Of a stretch of 64,000 nucleotides of DNA, positions 11,016 through 21,330 are shown one piece after another (positions within the stretch are counted from its first letter, which is position 1; the number at the start of each line of letters is the position of its first letter). Source of the stretch: Urbifossiella limnaea. GTDB taxonomy: Bacteria; Planctomycetota; Planctomycetia; Gemmatales; Gemmataceae. A program made the position numbers and the translations under genes. Under the pieces are notes generated by a model. It ran no database searches. It was not told the DNA's origin and saw only the letters and a list, made by a program, of their open reading frames with translations. Location: NCBI RefSeq assembly GCF_007747215.1, contig NZ_CP036273.1, positions 5,626,322-5,690,321 of the forward strand, given 5' to 3'.

Positions 11016-12269
11016 TCACTTCGCCCGCACGTCGTAGCACAGCAGCACGCCCATGTCGCGGAGGTAGAAGCCGCCGTTGGCCACGACCGGATGCGGCCAC
11101 GCCAGCGTCTTCCCGTGGTCGGGCTGCTTGAACCGGCCGCGCTCGCGGTACTCGGCCGGGCTCGGTTCCACCAGCGCCACGTCCCCGGCGTGGCCGCGGA
11201 CGTACAGCCGGCCGTCGGCCGCGCACAGGCTCGCGGCCCCGACGCCGCGCTCCGTCCACTTCACCTTCCCGGTGGCGAACTCGACACAGATCAGCGCCTG
11301 TCCGCCGGTCCCGTACAGGTGACCGTCCACCAGCACCGCACCGCCGATGCTCGGCGTAATCTGCTTGTCGAAGTACACCTGCTTGGCGGTCACGCCGCCG
11401 CTGGCCGCGGTCAGTTCGACGAGCCCGCCGCCGGTGCGGCTGCCGGCCGTGAACACCTTGTTCCCCTGCACGACCGGCGTGATGATGTTCGCCCCCTTGT
11501 CAACAGTCTTCTCGTACCGCCACAGGAACTTGCCGCCGGCCGCGTCGATGCCGACCACGCCCTTCTCCAGGAACTGAACGTACTGCTTGGCCCCATCGAC
11601 CTCCACGGGCACGACCGAGGCGTACTCGGCCGCGTCGCCGCCGGGTACGGCGGACTCCCACACGGTCGCGCCGGTGAGCTTGTTCAAGGCGACGAGTGTG
11701 GCCTTCGCCCCGCCCGGGGTGCAGACGACGCGGTCGCCGTCCACCAGCACCGACTCGCTGTACGCCCACCCCTGAGTCGGCGGCCGGCCGACCTTGCCGC
11801 CGAAGTCCTTCATCAGGTCTTTTTGCCAGCGGACCTTCCCGTCGGTCCCGAGGCAGACGAGCTGGCCGGCGCTTGACAGGCAGTACAGGCGGTCGCCGTC
11901 CACGGTCGGCGTGGCCCGGGTGCCGAGGTACTCCTTCACCCCGTAGTTCTCGCCGACGGCGCCGATCGGCGTCTTCCAGACGTCCTTGCCGGTCTTCTCG
12001 TCGAGCGCCAGGGCGAACTCCTGCTCGCCGGCCGTGGTCTGGAGGTACACCTTGCCACCGACGACGGCCGGGGCCGAGTAGCCCGGGCCGATGTCGGTGC
12101 GCTTCCAGCGCAGCGGCGGGCCGTCCTTCGGCCACTCCTTCAGCAGGCCGGTTTCCTGACTGACGCCGGTGCGGGCCGGGCCGCGCCACTGCGGCCAGTC
12201 GTCGGCCCGGAGGGCGAGCGAACCGGCGATCGCGACGGCGACGGAACACGCGAGAAGGGAGCGAATCAT
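11016..12269 (-). CDS. Exported PQQ-like beta-propeller protein
   Basis: A 417-residue protein with a signal peptide (MIRSLLACSVAVAIAGSLALRA) and repeated propeller blades. Each blade has the form G-x-V-x-W with preceding LxALDxxTGK: FALALDEKTGKDVWKTP, LVCLGTDGKVRWQKD, LVALNKLTGATVWESA, LICVEFATGKVKWTER. This is the PQQ-like/BamB fold very common in Planctomycetes, where DDWPQWRGPxRTGVS near the mature N-terminus is a hallmark and is present here (residues about 23-37). No enzymatic pocket for the PQQ cofactor is evident, so a structural or binding role is more likely than dehydrogenase activity. Confidence 0.88.
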   Translation of the reverse strand: MIRSLLACSVAVAIAGSLALRADDWPQWRGPARTGVSQETGLLKEWPKDGPPLRWKRTDIGPGYSAPAVVGGKVYLQTTAGEQEFALALDEKTGKDVWKTPIGAVGENYGVKEYLGTRATPTVDGDRLYCLSSAGQLVCLGTDGKVRWQKDLMKDFGGKVGRPPTQGWAYSESVLVDGDRVVCTPGGAKATLVALNKLTGATVWESAVPGGDAAEYASVVPVEVDGAKQYVQFLEKGVVGIDAAGGKFLWRYEKTVDKGANIITPVVQGNKVFTAGSRTGGGLVELTAASGGVTAKQVYFDKQITPSIGGAVLVDGHLYGTGGQALICVEFATGKVKWTERGVGAASLCAADGRLYVRGHAGDVALVEPSPAEYRERGRFKQPDHGKTLAWPHPVVANGGFYLRDMGVLLCYDVRAK

Positions 12270-12327
12270 GGCGAATCTCCCGGGGAGAAGTGACCCCCGA
12301 CAGGCTACGCCGGACGTGGCGGGTGGG

Positions 12328-13458
<1,131 letters not shown>

Positions 13459-13640
13459 CGACCGATCGCTTCCGGGAGAGGAAGCCAGGGATTCGAGCCG
13501 TTCCGAGCTCTGATAGAGGAAGTGTATCATCGTGTGCCCGAAAACGCCACACGATTCGCGCTGGAAACGGGCACCTTCGCCGAATCTCCACCACAGGGAT
13601 GCTGGTTCAGCTCTCTGGGGTTTCGTCTCACGTTCGCCCC

Positions 13641-13689
13641 TGTAAGAGTTACAAGGAACCGACGCCGGGTTCGGACTGTAGAAGTTACA
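13641..13689. promoter_or_regulatory. Two tandem dyads, probable activator sites
   Basis: TGTAAGAGTTACA (13641-13653, a perfect TGTAA-N3-TTACA dyad) and TGTAGAAGTTACA (13677-13689) are 36 bp apart centre to centre. They lie between the sigma54 activator gene and a -24/-12 promoter, about 115-160 bp upstream of the latter, the normal position of an enhancer for a sigma54 activator. That this activator binds them is inference. Confidence 0.6.
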
Positions 13690-13801
13690 CCGCCGGGTGC
13701 GGCCGGTTGCCCAACCCGCAGGGCCGGTCGAATCCCGAACCGCCGTCAGCGACGGACCTTGCGGGCGTACTTTCCGCGGCAGGAGCCGCGCTTCCGATTC
13801 G

Positions 13802-13816
13802 CGGCACCGCCGTTGC
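13802..13816 (+). promoter_or_regulatory. Sigma54 (-24/-12) promoter
   Basis: CGGCAC-CGCCG-TTGC matches the sigma54 consensus TGGCAC-N5-TTGC at all but the first base. The invariant GG and GC are exactly 12 bp apart. It would start transcription near 13828, about 70 bases before the peptidase-like gene. Confidence 0.65.
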
Positions 13817-13899
13817 CATGTACCCTTCAGACGCCGCGCAGGTACGCGCCCGGCCTCACGGCCCAAATGGCGTCCCAGTCCCAAACGAGGGTCAAGGGA

Positions 13900-14913
13900 A
13901 TGACGCTTCGTCGGCTTCCGCTGTACGCGCTCGTCGTCGCCCTCGCCTCCGCCGGCAGGGCGTCCGCCGCCTCGTACCAGACCGCCAACTTCAGCACGAC
14001 GGCGCCCACCGACGCCCTCGCCCGGCAGTTCGGCGACATGGCCGAGCACTACCGCAAGGAGAAGGCGCTGCAGTGGCTCGGGCAGGAGATGCCCAACTGG
14101 AGCCGCCGCTGCCCCCTGGAGGTGAAGATCACCGCGGGCGGCGCCGGCGGGGCGACCACGTTCACCTTCGGCGGCGACGGCGGCCGCGGCGTCGTGACCT
14201 CGCAGCACATGGAGATCCACGGCCCCGCCCGCCAGCTGCTCGACAGCGTGCTGCCGCACGAGATCACGCACACGGTGCTGGCCCACCACTTCGGCCGCCC
14301 AGTGCCCCGCTGGGCCGACGAGGGCGGCAGCGTGCTCAGCGAGAACGACGAGGAGCGGTACAACCACGACGTCCGCTGCCGCGAGTTGCTGAACGCCGGC
14401 CGGGGCATCCGGCTGTCGGTGCTGTTCCGCATGGCCGAGTACCCGCGCGACATGATCGTCCTCTACGCCCAGGGGTATTCCGTCAGCGCCTACCTCGTCG
14501 ACCGCGGCGGCAGCGGCGTGGGCGGCCGGCAGCGGCTGCTCCAGTTCCTCGCCATCGGCATGCAGGGCGGCGACACCCGCAACCACGGCACCCCCGACAG
14601 CTGGAACCAGGCCGCTCGGCAGGTCTACGGCGTGAACGGCCTCGACGCCCTCGAGCAGCAGTGGCTCGACGCCCTGAAGAACCCGCCGGCCCGCGTCGCG
14701 GCCCGCGGCGACCGGGCGCCCGGCACCCCGACCGCCCGCCAGCCAGAAGCCGTCGCCGTCCGCAGCTCGGCCCCGCCGGTCGTGCCGCTGCTCGAACCGC
14801 CGGTCCGCGCCGCCCGCGGCACCGCCCCCGAGCGTGAGCCGGCCGCCGCCCCGCGGGTGAACCCGGAGCGGCCGGTGCCCGTCCTGCTGCCGCCGGAGTT
14901 CCCGCGGAATTAG
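13900..14913 (+). CDS. Exported zinc-peptidase-like protein (peptidase MA type)
   Basis: A 337-residue exported protein. A signal peptide covers about 1-23 ([23 protein letters not shown]). The zinc-binding sequence [15 protein letters not shown] (HEITH) near residue 120 is followed by PRWADEGGS, which supplies the third Glu ligand in gluzincin style; this is the layout of peptidase MA-like proteins. The last 80 residues are Pro/Arg/Ala-rich and probably disordered. I chose the ATG that begins the signal peptide; another ATG 33 bases upstream is in frame. A sigma54 promoter lies about 85 bases upstream, making this the likely target of the divergent activator. Confidence 0.8.
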   Translation: MTLRRLPLYALVVALASAGRASAASYQTANFSTTAPTDALARQFGDMAEHYRKEKALQWLGQEMPNWSRRCPLEVKITAGGAGGATTFTFGGDGGRGVVTSQHMEIHGPARQLLDSVLPHEITHTVLAHHFGRPVPRWADEGGSVLSENDEERYNHDVRCRELLNAGRGIRLSVLFRMAEYPRDMIVLYAQGYSVSAYLVDRGGSGVGGRQRLLQFLAIGMQGGDTRNHGTPDSWNQAARQVYGVNGLDALEQQWLDALKNPPARVAARGDRAPGTPTARQPEAVAVRSSAPPVVPLLEPPVRAARGTAPEREPAAAPRVNPERPVPVLLPPEFPRN

Positions 14914-14952
14914 TCGCTGTTCAACGCGGTGCGGAGCGGGCATACTTCCCGC

Positions 14953-16170
14953 ATGACTCTCCGCACCGCCTGGCTCGCCGTCGCACTTCTGTGGCCGGTC
15001 GCCCTCCTCAACTACCTCGACCGGCAGCTCCTCGCAGCGATGAAGTTCTCCGTCATGGGCGACGTCCCGGACGTGATGAACGACGCCAACTGGGGCTACA
15101 TGCTCGGCCAGTTCAAGTGGGTGTACGCCGTCCTCAGCCCGTTCGGCGGCTACCTCGCCGACCGCTTCAGCCGCCGCGTTGTCATCGCAAGTAGTCTCTT
15201 CGCGTGGTCCGCGGTCACGTTCTGGACGGGTCATGTTCACACCTACCAGGAGTTGCTCTGGACCCGCACCTTCATGGGCATCAGTGAGGCGTTCTACATC
15301 CCGGCCGCGCTCGCCCTCATCGCCGACTACCACACCGGCCGCACCCGCAGCCGGGCCGTCGGCGTCCACCAGACCGCCATCTACTGCGGCCTCATTCTCG
15401 GCGGCTTCGGCGGCCACGCCGCGGACGCGCCCGAACTCGGCTGGCGCACCACCTTCGCCGCCCTCGGCCTCGTCGGCATCGCTTACGCTCTGCCCCTGCT
15501 GCTGCTGCTGAAGGACGCCCCGCGAACCCACTCCGACGACGAGCGCCCCGGCCCCGAAACCGCGTTCCTCGAACTGCTCCGGAACCCGTCGTTCCTGCTG
15601 CTGGTGCTGGTGTTCACGCTGCCGGCCATCGCCGCGTGGGTCGTGCGCGACTGGATGCCCGCCATCCTCAAGGACCGCTTCGCCCTGGGGCAAGGCACCG
15701 CTGGCGTCAGCGCCACGCTGTACGTCAACGTCGCGGCCTTCGCCGGCGCGTTCCTCGGCGGGTGGGCCGCCGACCGGGCCGCGCGGCGGACGCCGCGGGG
15801 CCGAACCGCCGTCAGCGCCGTCGGCATCGCCCTCCTCGTCCCCGCGTCGTTCGGCATCGGCAACGCCCCGACGCTCGCCGTCGCGGTCGCCTTCCTGATG
15901 CTGTTCGGCCTCGGCTGGGGCGTGTTCGACGGCAACAACATGCCGATCCTGTCGCAGATCGTGCGGCCCGAGCTGCGGGCGACGGGCTACGGCGTCATGA
16001 ACCTGGTGAGCATCAGCTGCGGCGGCTTCGCCGACTGGGGGTTCGGCGCCCTCCGCGACGCCCAGACGCCGCTCAACCTGATCTTCGGGGCGTTCGCCGG
16101 AACGGCCGTTCTCTCCGTCGTGCTCGTGTTGCTCATCCGCCCCCGACAGGACGGCGCCGGGGCACCATGA
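14953..16170 (+). CDS. MFS transporter
   Basis: A 405-residue major facilitator with about 12 membrane segments. The first helix ends in [11 protein letters not shown], typical of the ACS/sugar-acid (hexuronate, 4-hydroxyphenylacetate) subgroup, and [11 protein letters not shown] in loop 2-3 is the conserved G-x-x-x-D-R-x-G/S-R-R motif. A cytoplasmic charged loop ([18 protein letters not shown]) separates the two halves. The start is placed at MTLRTAWLA because the first helix follows at once; CATACT lies 5 bases before it, which would give an almost leaderless transcript. Substrate is unknown. Its 3' end overlaps a minus-strand frame that lacks a stop. Confidence 0.87.
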   Translation: MTLRTAWLAVALLWPVALLNYLDRQLLAAMKFSVMGDVPDVMNDANWGYMLGQFKWVYAVLSPFGGYLADRFSRRVVIASSLFAWSAVTFWTGHVHTYQELLWTRTFMGISEAFYIPAALALIADYHTGRTRSRAVGVHQTAIYCGLILGGFGGHAADAPELGWRTTFAALGLVGIAYALPLLLLLKDAPRTHSDDERPGPETAFLELLRNPSFLLLVLVFTLPAIAAWVVRDWMPAILKDRFALGQGTAGVSATLYVNVAAFAGAFLGGWAADRAARRTPRGRTAVSAVGIALLVPASFGIGNAPTLAVAVAFLMLFGLGWGVFDGNNMPILSQIVRPELRATGYGVMNLVSISCGGFADWGFGALRDAQTPLNLIFGAFAGTAVLSVVLVLLIRPRQDGAGAP

Positions 16171-16716
16171 GCGGAGGTAGGTCCGGTCCAGGCCGGTGTC
16201 GGGGACCGGCCGGCGGAGCCAGTCCGGCGGCTCGTCCGGGTGGAACCCGAACCGTCGCTCGAACATCTCGTTGGCCTGCTGGTCGCAGACGGCCGCCAGC
16301 CCCTCGGACGACTCGCACAGCTTCTGGAACTCCAGGTACTTCTCGACCTCCTCGCGGAGCGCGGCGTCGATCGGCGGCGGCGGGGGTTCCTTGCGGCCGG
16401 CGGCGGACGCCCTGCGGCGGTGGCGGCGGGTGGTCATCCAGATGCGGGCGAGGGCGTCGGCGGCCTTGGCGGCGTCCTTGTCGTCGCCGGTGCGGAGGAG
16501 TTTCCGCAGGGTGAACATGGCCTCGTGGAACCCCTCGTCCACGATGCTCTGGCGGGCGTCGCGGAGGAGTTTGCGGTAGTCCGGCCCGGCGTCGCGGGTG
16601 TGCTGCTGGAGCTCGTCCGCGTCGAACCCGAGGCGGCCGGCGGTGGCCTCCCAGGACGTACCGGCGGCCCGCATGTCGGCGGTGCGCGACAGGAACTCGT
16701 CGGGGATGTGGGACAT
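16171..16716 (-). CDS. HTH-like hypothetical protein, 3' end undefined
   Basis: From [19 protein letters not shown] about 182 codons look genuinely coding: a helical N-terminus with [19 protein letters not shown] resembling a helix-turn-helix (about 20-40), helical repeats ([15 protein letters not shown]), a basic stretch ([15 protein letters not shown]), a five-Pro run and a C-terminus rich in acidic residues. Similar small-terminase-like or transposon-accessory proteins exist in Gemmata, recalled from memory only. No in-frame stop occurs before the MFS gene, and the frame runs on antisense through it, so the 3' end here is arbitrary: the gene is truncated, frameshifted (a stop at 16133 exists in another frame) or mis-sequenced. 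An SOS-like operator lies 24 bases upstream. Confidence 0.5.
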
Positions 16717-16740
16717 GGCTGCCCCCGGGGACGGGCGGGC

Positions 16741-16760
16741 GATGAAGTGTACAGGTGTAC
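16741..16760 (-). promoter_or_regulatory. SOS-like operator, copy 1
   Basis: On the minus strand GTACACCTGTACACTTCATC contains the dyad GTACA-CC-TGTAC, which resembles the cyanobacterial LexA box RGTACNNNDGTWCB, and overlaps a -10-like TACACT. The same 20-mer pattern at nearly the same distance occurs before the Rad52-like gene at 38 kb. Confidence 0.6.
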
Positions 16761-16876
16761 CGTAAACTCCGGTTGGGGGAAGTCAAGGCAGTTGGGAGGG
16801 AAATATCAGGGGCAGGCCCGCTGTTGAACCGACAAACTCTGGTCGTCCGTTGTCGCACTTGCAGTCAAGCTAGTGA

Positions 16877-16904
16877 TTGACAGGCGGCTCGGAACAGCTA
16901 CCAT
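16877..16904 (+). promoter_or_regulatory. Sigma70-type promoter of the lipoprotein gene
   Basis: TTGACA (16877-16882), a 16-base spacer and TACCAT (16899-16904). The predicted start near 16911 gives a leader of about 40 bases to the ATG at 16950. Confidence 0.6.
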
Positions 16905-16949
16905 GACGCACACTGCGACTGACGGACTCGCCCGCTCTTGGGGTCGATC

Positions 16950-17663
16950 ATGAAGGTGCTCGCTGCTGCGGCGATGGGATGTGCGGTACTGATCGCGTTC
17001 GGCTGCGCGCGGCCGCCGGAGCCCGAGCCGCAGCCCGAGCAACCGCCCGCACCTGCGCCCGAGGCGAAGGCCGCTGATGCGCCGCGCGAGGTGCCAGCTG
17101 CCCTGGCTAAGGTGTTTCAGGAGCGGAACCAACTCCACAAGCGGCAGACCGGCGCGCTGCTTACGATCACCGCCAAGTGGGTTGACGATGGGCGCATAGA
17201 ACCGTTGATTCGAGCGACCTGGTCGATCGACTACGACGGCCCCCGTCGCCCGTTCACCATTCTCAAACCTGGGGGGGGCGAGAACGCGGCGCTGCTCCAC
17301 TTCTGGTATCTCGATTCCAAGGGCGGGGTGGCCACCTGCCATACGGGGTGGGGCGGCGCGAGCTATCACAAGGAGCCACCCAAACAGAAGAGCATGTACG
17401 CGATCTCGCCCGACGGGAAAGCGGTGAGTGGCCATCTAGAGCGCGGCATCACCAGCCTGCGAGGGGGGTTCGGCCGGTATCCGAAGTCCGGCGACCCGTC
17501 GCTGTGGGCTCAACTCGAGCACACACCGACGGACCGAGGCGACGGTTTCGAGCGGCACTTCGACCCCAAGACCGGGATAACGACGAAGGGGGCCGGCTGG
17601 ACCCTCGACGCATGGACCGGAAAGCTCTGGTCACCCGTCGTCGAGGTAGTTGAGTTAAAATAG
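16950..17663 (+). CDS. Predicted lipoprotein
   Basis: A 237-residue protein with a lipoprotein signal: hydrophobic MKVLAAAAMGCAVLIAFGC ends in the lipobox LIAFGC, with lipidation at about Cys19. A Pro/Glu/Ala-rich linker (PPEPEPQPEQPPAP) follows, then a compact domain with many aromatic residues (TCHTGWGGASYHKEPP, LDAWTGKLWSPVVEVVELK). I do not recognise the domain. Base composition is slightly less GC-rich than its neighbours and codon use is less extreme, which could mean recent arrival. It precedes the IS-disrupted M23 gene by 49 bases. Confidence 0.65.
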   Translation: MKVLAAAAMGCAVLIAFGCARPPEPEPQPEQPPAPAPEAKAADAPREVPAALAKVFQERNQLHKRQTGALLTITAKWVDDGRIEPLIRATWSIDYDGPRRPFTILKPGGGENAALLHFWYLDSKGGVATCHTGWGGASYHKEPPKQKSMYAISPDGKAVSGHLERGITSLRGGFGRYPKSGDPSLWAQLEHTPTDRGDGFERHFDPKTGITTKGAGWTLDAWTGKLWSPVVEVVELK

Positions 17664-17936
17664 CTGAACCGTCGAGAGACCGGAAACGCAACACTGACGT
17701 TTAGGAGTATCGATGGCGCGAACAAGCCATTCGGCGGCAGAACGATTTCGACTCGAACAACTTGAGGCCCGCTGTGTCCTCGCGGGTTTACCGTGGCCTC
17801 TCGACTCGGGAGATATTCTCGGGATCCTCGGCACCTACGGCGAATTCGACAACCGCACCGCCGAAAACGAGGGCGGAATCCACTTTCACTCCGGGATCGA
17901 CATCTCGACAACCACTAATAAGCCGGTCTACGCCGT

Positions 17937-18968
17937 CTAAGCAGCCGGCCGTAGTTGTTTCCCAGGTTCTGGGCGGAGCTTTTGGGCATATGAGTTGAAG
18001 CCCTGCTCGACGGCCGCCCGCAGATCGGACCGGGTGGCGTAACTGCGGGTCGGGATCTCGTGGTGCTTGACCTGCTTGAACACGGCCTCGATCCGGTTCA
18101 ACTCGGGGCTGTACGCCGGCAGGTAGTACAGGTAGACCCCCGACTTCGCCAGCTCGGGCCGGGCGGCCTTGACCACCTTGCTGGTGTGGATCGGGGCGTT
18201 GTCCAGAACCACCACCCGGGGTCGCCCGACCGCGGGCCTCCCCCGCAGGTAGGCCACGAGGTCGTCCGACGTGAGCGTCCGCTCGAACGGCACGGCATCC
18301 AAGCGGGGGGCCGGGCCGAGCGGCTCGTAGGTGGCCAGGACGTTGACCCGCCGACCTTGGGGGTACTCGTACCGGACCCGCTTCCGCTGGCCCGGCAGGC
18401 ACCACGAGTACCCACCGGGCAGCGACGGGGCGAACCCGCACTGGTCGAGATAGTCCAGGACCAGCCGGCCCTCCCGGGCCTTCCGTTGCAGGCCGCCCAG
18501 GACGGCCGCCGCCCGGGCGACCTTGGGCCGGTTCTGCTTGTGCTCCAGGGTCGAGGCCGTCCGCCGGTACCCGGCCCGCAGTCGGGCGAGGTACCGACGG
18601 ACCTGACGGGCACGGAGCCGGATCCCGTTGGGGCGGAGGGCGTCGGCCAGTTGGGCCGCCGTCCACGTCCGGTCCTGGCCGAGCAGGTCGGTCAGCCGGG
18701 CGGCCACCTGATCCCGGCGGGCGTAGTTGGGGGCCGGCCCGGGCTTGCCGGGGTAGAGGGCCGGCACCCCCCGGGCGTTGAACCCGTGGATCACGGCCCG
18801 GGCGGTCTGCGGGTCACACCCGAGGTGCCGGGCGATCCGGGGCGGGGACCACCCGGCGTCGGACAGCAGGACCATCTCCAGCCGATCCCGTACCCGGGGC
18901 GGGAGGGGGTCCCGCCGGAGAGCCTGCAACTCGGACTGCGTCGCAACGGTGAGGTGAACGCGGATCAT
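17937..18968 (-). CDS. IS630-family transposase
   Basis: A 343-residue DDE transposase with a two-part helix-turn-helix N-terminus (RIARHLGCDPQTARAVIHGF near 45-65, WTAAQLADAL near 102-111). Catalytic residues are D175 (LDYLDQCGF), D256 (VVVLDNAPIHTS) and E294 (YSPELNRIEAVFK), the IS630/Tc1 arrangement. The reading frame is intact and the copy may be active. Its stop codon is not inside the element: TAG is formed by the duplicated target TA plus the next flanking base. Confidence 0.93.
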   Translation of the reverse strand: MIRVHLTVATQSELQALRRDPLPPRVRDRLEMVLLSDAGWSPPRIARHLGCDPQTARAVIHGFNARGVPALYPGKPGPAPNYARRDQVAARLTDLLGQDRTWTAAQLADALRPNGIRLRARQVRRYLARLRAGYRRTASTLEHKQNRPKVARAAAVLGGLQRKAREGRLVLDYLDQCGFAPSLPGGYSWCLPGQRKRVRYEYPQGRRVNVLATYEPLGPAPRLDAVPFERTLTSDDLVAYLRGRPAVGRPRVVVLDNAPIHTSKVVKAARPELAKSGVYLYYLPAYSPELNRIEAVFKQVKHHEIPTRSYATRSDLRAAVEQGFNSYAQKLRPEPGKQLRPAA

Positions 18969-18999
18969 GAAACATGGTACGCAATCGGGGCCAACTGCT
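17940..18999. mobile_element. IS630-family insertion sequence (about 1060 bp)
   Basis: The ends are AGCAGCCGGCC (left) and, as reverse complement of the right end, AGCAGTTGGCC, imperfect terminal inverted repeats. TA dinucleotides at 17938-17939 and 19000-19001 are the target duplication expected for this family. It interrupts the M23-like gene between the two metal-binding motifs. Confidence 0.88.
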
Positions 19000-19870
19000 T
19001 AGAGCGGCACGGTTATCGGGCGCAGTCCCGGCGGTGGTTACGCCGGATGGGTTTCGGTAGCCACCGATTCAACCCACGGGTGGAACTACGCTCACCTTAA
19101 TCCCTCCATCGCGCTTGGCGCGACAGTCACGCAAGGCGACCAGATCGGGACGGTCGCCTCGTGGACTGGGAAGGGTTCTGTTCCGGTTCACCTCCACCTC
19201 GATGCGGGCGGGGGCACAGAAACTGACGACACGTCATACCTTCGTCCGGTCGACGACCCTCTGGCATTGCTTGATCCCACTGTCATCGGCGATACCGTTG
19301 CTCCGACCCTCGGAGATGTCCACTTCATGCGGGGCGAGGATGACAACAACATTCCGCACGCATTGGTCAATGGTGAGCACTCGTCTTCCGCGGGGAAGTA
19401 CCAACTTAATCAAGATGAAGCTCGTCGCCAGGACCACGGGTACTTCGAGAGCAAGGACTTTTCTGACGCGCGGATCGTCGGCCATTTGGCGCCGGCCCAG
19501 ACGGGTTCCCCGATGCCCAGCCCGCTCGGCGGCACCTCGAACATCGAGATCATCGCCAACGCCACGGACCGAGTGAAAGGGAACTGGGATGTCGGCGTGC
19601 GATCGATGGAGTTCAGTGCCTCCGGCGAACTCGGCGGCAAGTCGATTCCACTCGTCCGACAGTTCAACTTCGCCGGCCAGTTCGTTTGGGATCCGAATCA
19701 GCCTGCCGGCACCCAGGATGGCGACGCCCTGAATATCTCGGACTTGGTCCGAGTGGCTTACGAGAACGACTACCGAAGTCCGTCAAACGGACTATCATCC
19801 GTCGGGCCGGTGAGCTTCTTCCACATCCTCACCAACACGGACGCGGCGAACACGATCGTGGACTTCGCGG

Positions 19871-21330
19871 GTACTTGATTAGCCCGTCGGCAGTAGCACC
19901 GGTCGCGGGACCAGCCCGTTGCCGGCCGCGCGGAGCGTCTGGCTGATGTAGTCCACGACCGCATGACCCCGTCGCCGGCACGTCTCCAGTACTGACATCA
20001 GCACCCCCTGCGCCCACGCGCCAGCCGCCGTTCGGTTCCCGCCCCACACCTTCCGGTTCACCACCGCCGGCCGGATCGCCTGCTCGGCCGCCCAGTTCGT
20101 CGGCTCGACCCGCGGGTCGAACACGAACCCGAACCACTGCTCGAAGTGACGCCACAGGTGCCGCGCCAGCGTGGCGTGCGCCGGGACCGCACGCGGCCGG
20201 AGCACCAGCCGCCGCAACCGGTCGTCGAACCCCTCCCGGTGCTCCTCCAACTGGTCCGACGTCCACGCCCCGGGCGCGTACCCGTTCCGCCAGTGGATCG
20301 CCTCCGTGAGCAACGCGATCACCTGCCGCGGGAACCGCACGGCTCCCCGGGTGGCCGTCGCCAGCAGGTCGCGGGCGCGCCGCAGCACGTGGGCCACGCA
20401 CTGCTGATGGATCGCGCCCTCGAACCGGTCGTACGAGGCGAAACCGTCGTGGCTCAGGATGCCCGACCAGTCCACGCCGATGACCCGCTCCAGGACGGCC
20501 GCACTGCGCTGGGAGTCGATGGCGTACGCGGTGGCCCGGTCACCGACCCAGGCGTGGAGCCAGGCGGGGTGCCCCCCGATCCGCCACCCCGTCTCGTCGG
20601 CCGCGATCTGCTCGGACGTCCGCACCTCACCGAGGATGAGGTGGTAGTCCGGTTCGAGTCGCGTCGCCGCCCGGAGGTTGATCTGGGCGCTGGCCCCGCG
20701 GGTGAGCGTGATGCCGAACAGGGCGTCGAAGACGGCGGCCACCTTGCCGTGCGACAGCCCCATCCGGGTGTGCAAGGTCGCGGCCGCGGCCTGGGCGTCG
20801 GGGCCGACCTGGCTGGCGGCCGCGCCGAGGGCGTCGGACGTCTGGAGCGGGTGCCGGCCCTGGGTCCGCTTGCCGCACGTGTCGCAGTGACCGACGTGGA
20901 TGCGGAACTTCCGCACGAGCGGGCGGCGTGGGATGTCGGTCTGGAACTGGTCGGCGGTGCCGGTCTCGACGATGCGGCCCGGGCAGTGCGGGCAGGCGTC
21001 GGGGAGGTGGGCGTCGTGGCACTCGGCGATCTGGTCGGGCGGCGGCGGGGGCCGGTGGCCGTGGGTACCGTGGGCGGCGCCCGACTTGCGGCCGGGCGTC
21101 TTCGGGTCGGGCTTGGGCGGACCTTTGCGGAACGGGGCGGCCTGCCGCTTGCCCGCGCGGAGTGCGTCCTCGAGCTTCCGGGTCAGCTCGGCGACCCGGG
21201 CTTCGAGAGCGGCGACGCGTTGGAGGAGTTCCCGGCAGCCGGGACACGCGGGCTCGTCCATGACGGCAGGGTAGGAAATCGGGCCGCGATCAGCTCCCCC
21301 TGCGTGCCAGCGGGGGCGCTAAACAAGTAC
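19871..21330. mobile_element. IS66-family insertion sequence (about 1460 bp)
   Basis: Terminal inverted repeats GTACTTGATTAGC and GTACTTGTTTAGC (right end reversed) are flanked by direct repeats ACTTCGCGG at 19862-19870 and 21331-21339 (8-9 bp, as for IS66). There is no TnpA or TnpB accessory gene, so it is the compact, transposase-only type. Both flanking repeats are perfect, indicating a recent insertion. Confidence 0.9.
19879..21261 (-). CDS. IS66-family transposase
   Basis: A 460-residue transposase. A coiled coil (LLQRVAALEARVAELTRKLEDAL, about 12-34) opens the protein, followed by a basic Pro-rich linker and a zinc-binding domain (CPHCPGR near 90 and CDTCGKR near 126). The catalytic residues are D222 (AADETGW), D272 (SHDGFASYDRF) and E393 (NWAAEQAIRP). 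The frame is intact. The start is the ATG at MDEPACPGC, 69 bases inside the right end of the element. Confidence 0.94.
   Translation of the reverse strand: MDEPACPGCRELLQRVAALEARVAELTRKLEDALRAGKRQAAPFRKGPPKPDPKTPGRKSGAAHGTHGHRPPPPPDQIAECHDAHLPDACPHCPGRIVETGTADQFQTDIPRRPLVRKFRIHVGHCDTCGKRTQGRHPLQTSDALGAAASQVGPDAQAAAATLHTRMGLSHGKVAAVFDALFGITLTRGASAQINLRAATRLEPDYHLILGEVRTSEQIAADETGWRIGGHPAWLHAWVGDRATAYAIDSQRSAAVLERVIGVDWSGILSHDGFASYDRFEGAIHQQCVAHVLRRARDLLATATRGAVRFPRQVIALLTEAIHWRNGYAPGAWTSDQLEEHREGFDDRLRRLVLRPRAVPAHATLARHLWRHFEQWFGFVFDPRVEPTNWAAEQAIRPAVVNRKVWGGNRTAAGAWAQGVLMSVLETCRRRGHAVVDYISQTLRAAGNGLVPRPVLLPTG

Noticed and set aside
13530-13899. Upstream parts of the peptidase-like frame as coding
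   Set aside because: The region holds the promoter and dyads, and translated sequence there lacks family features; the signal peptide begins at 13900.
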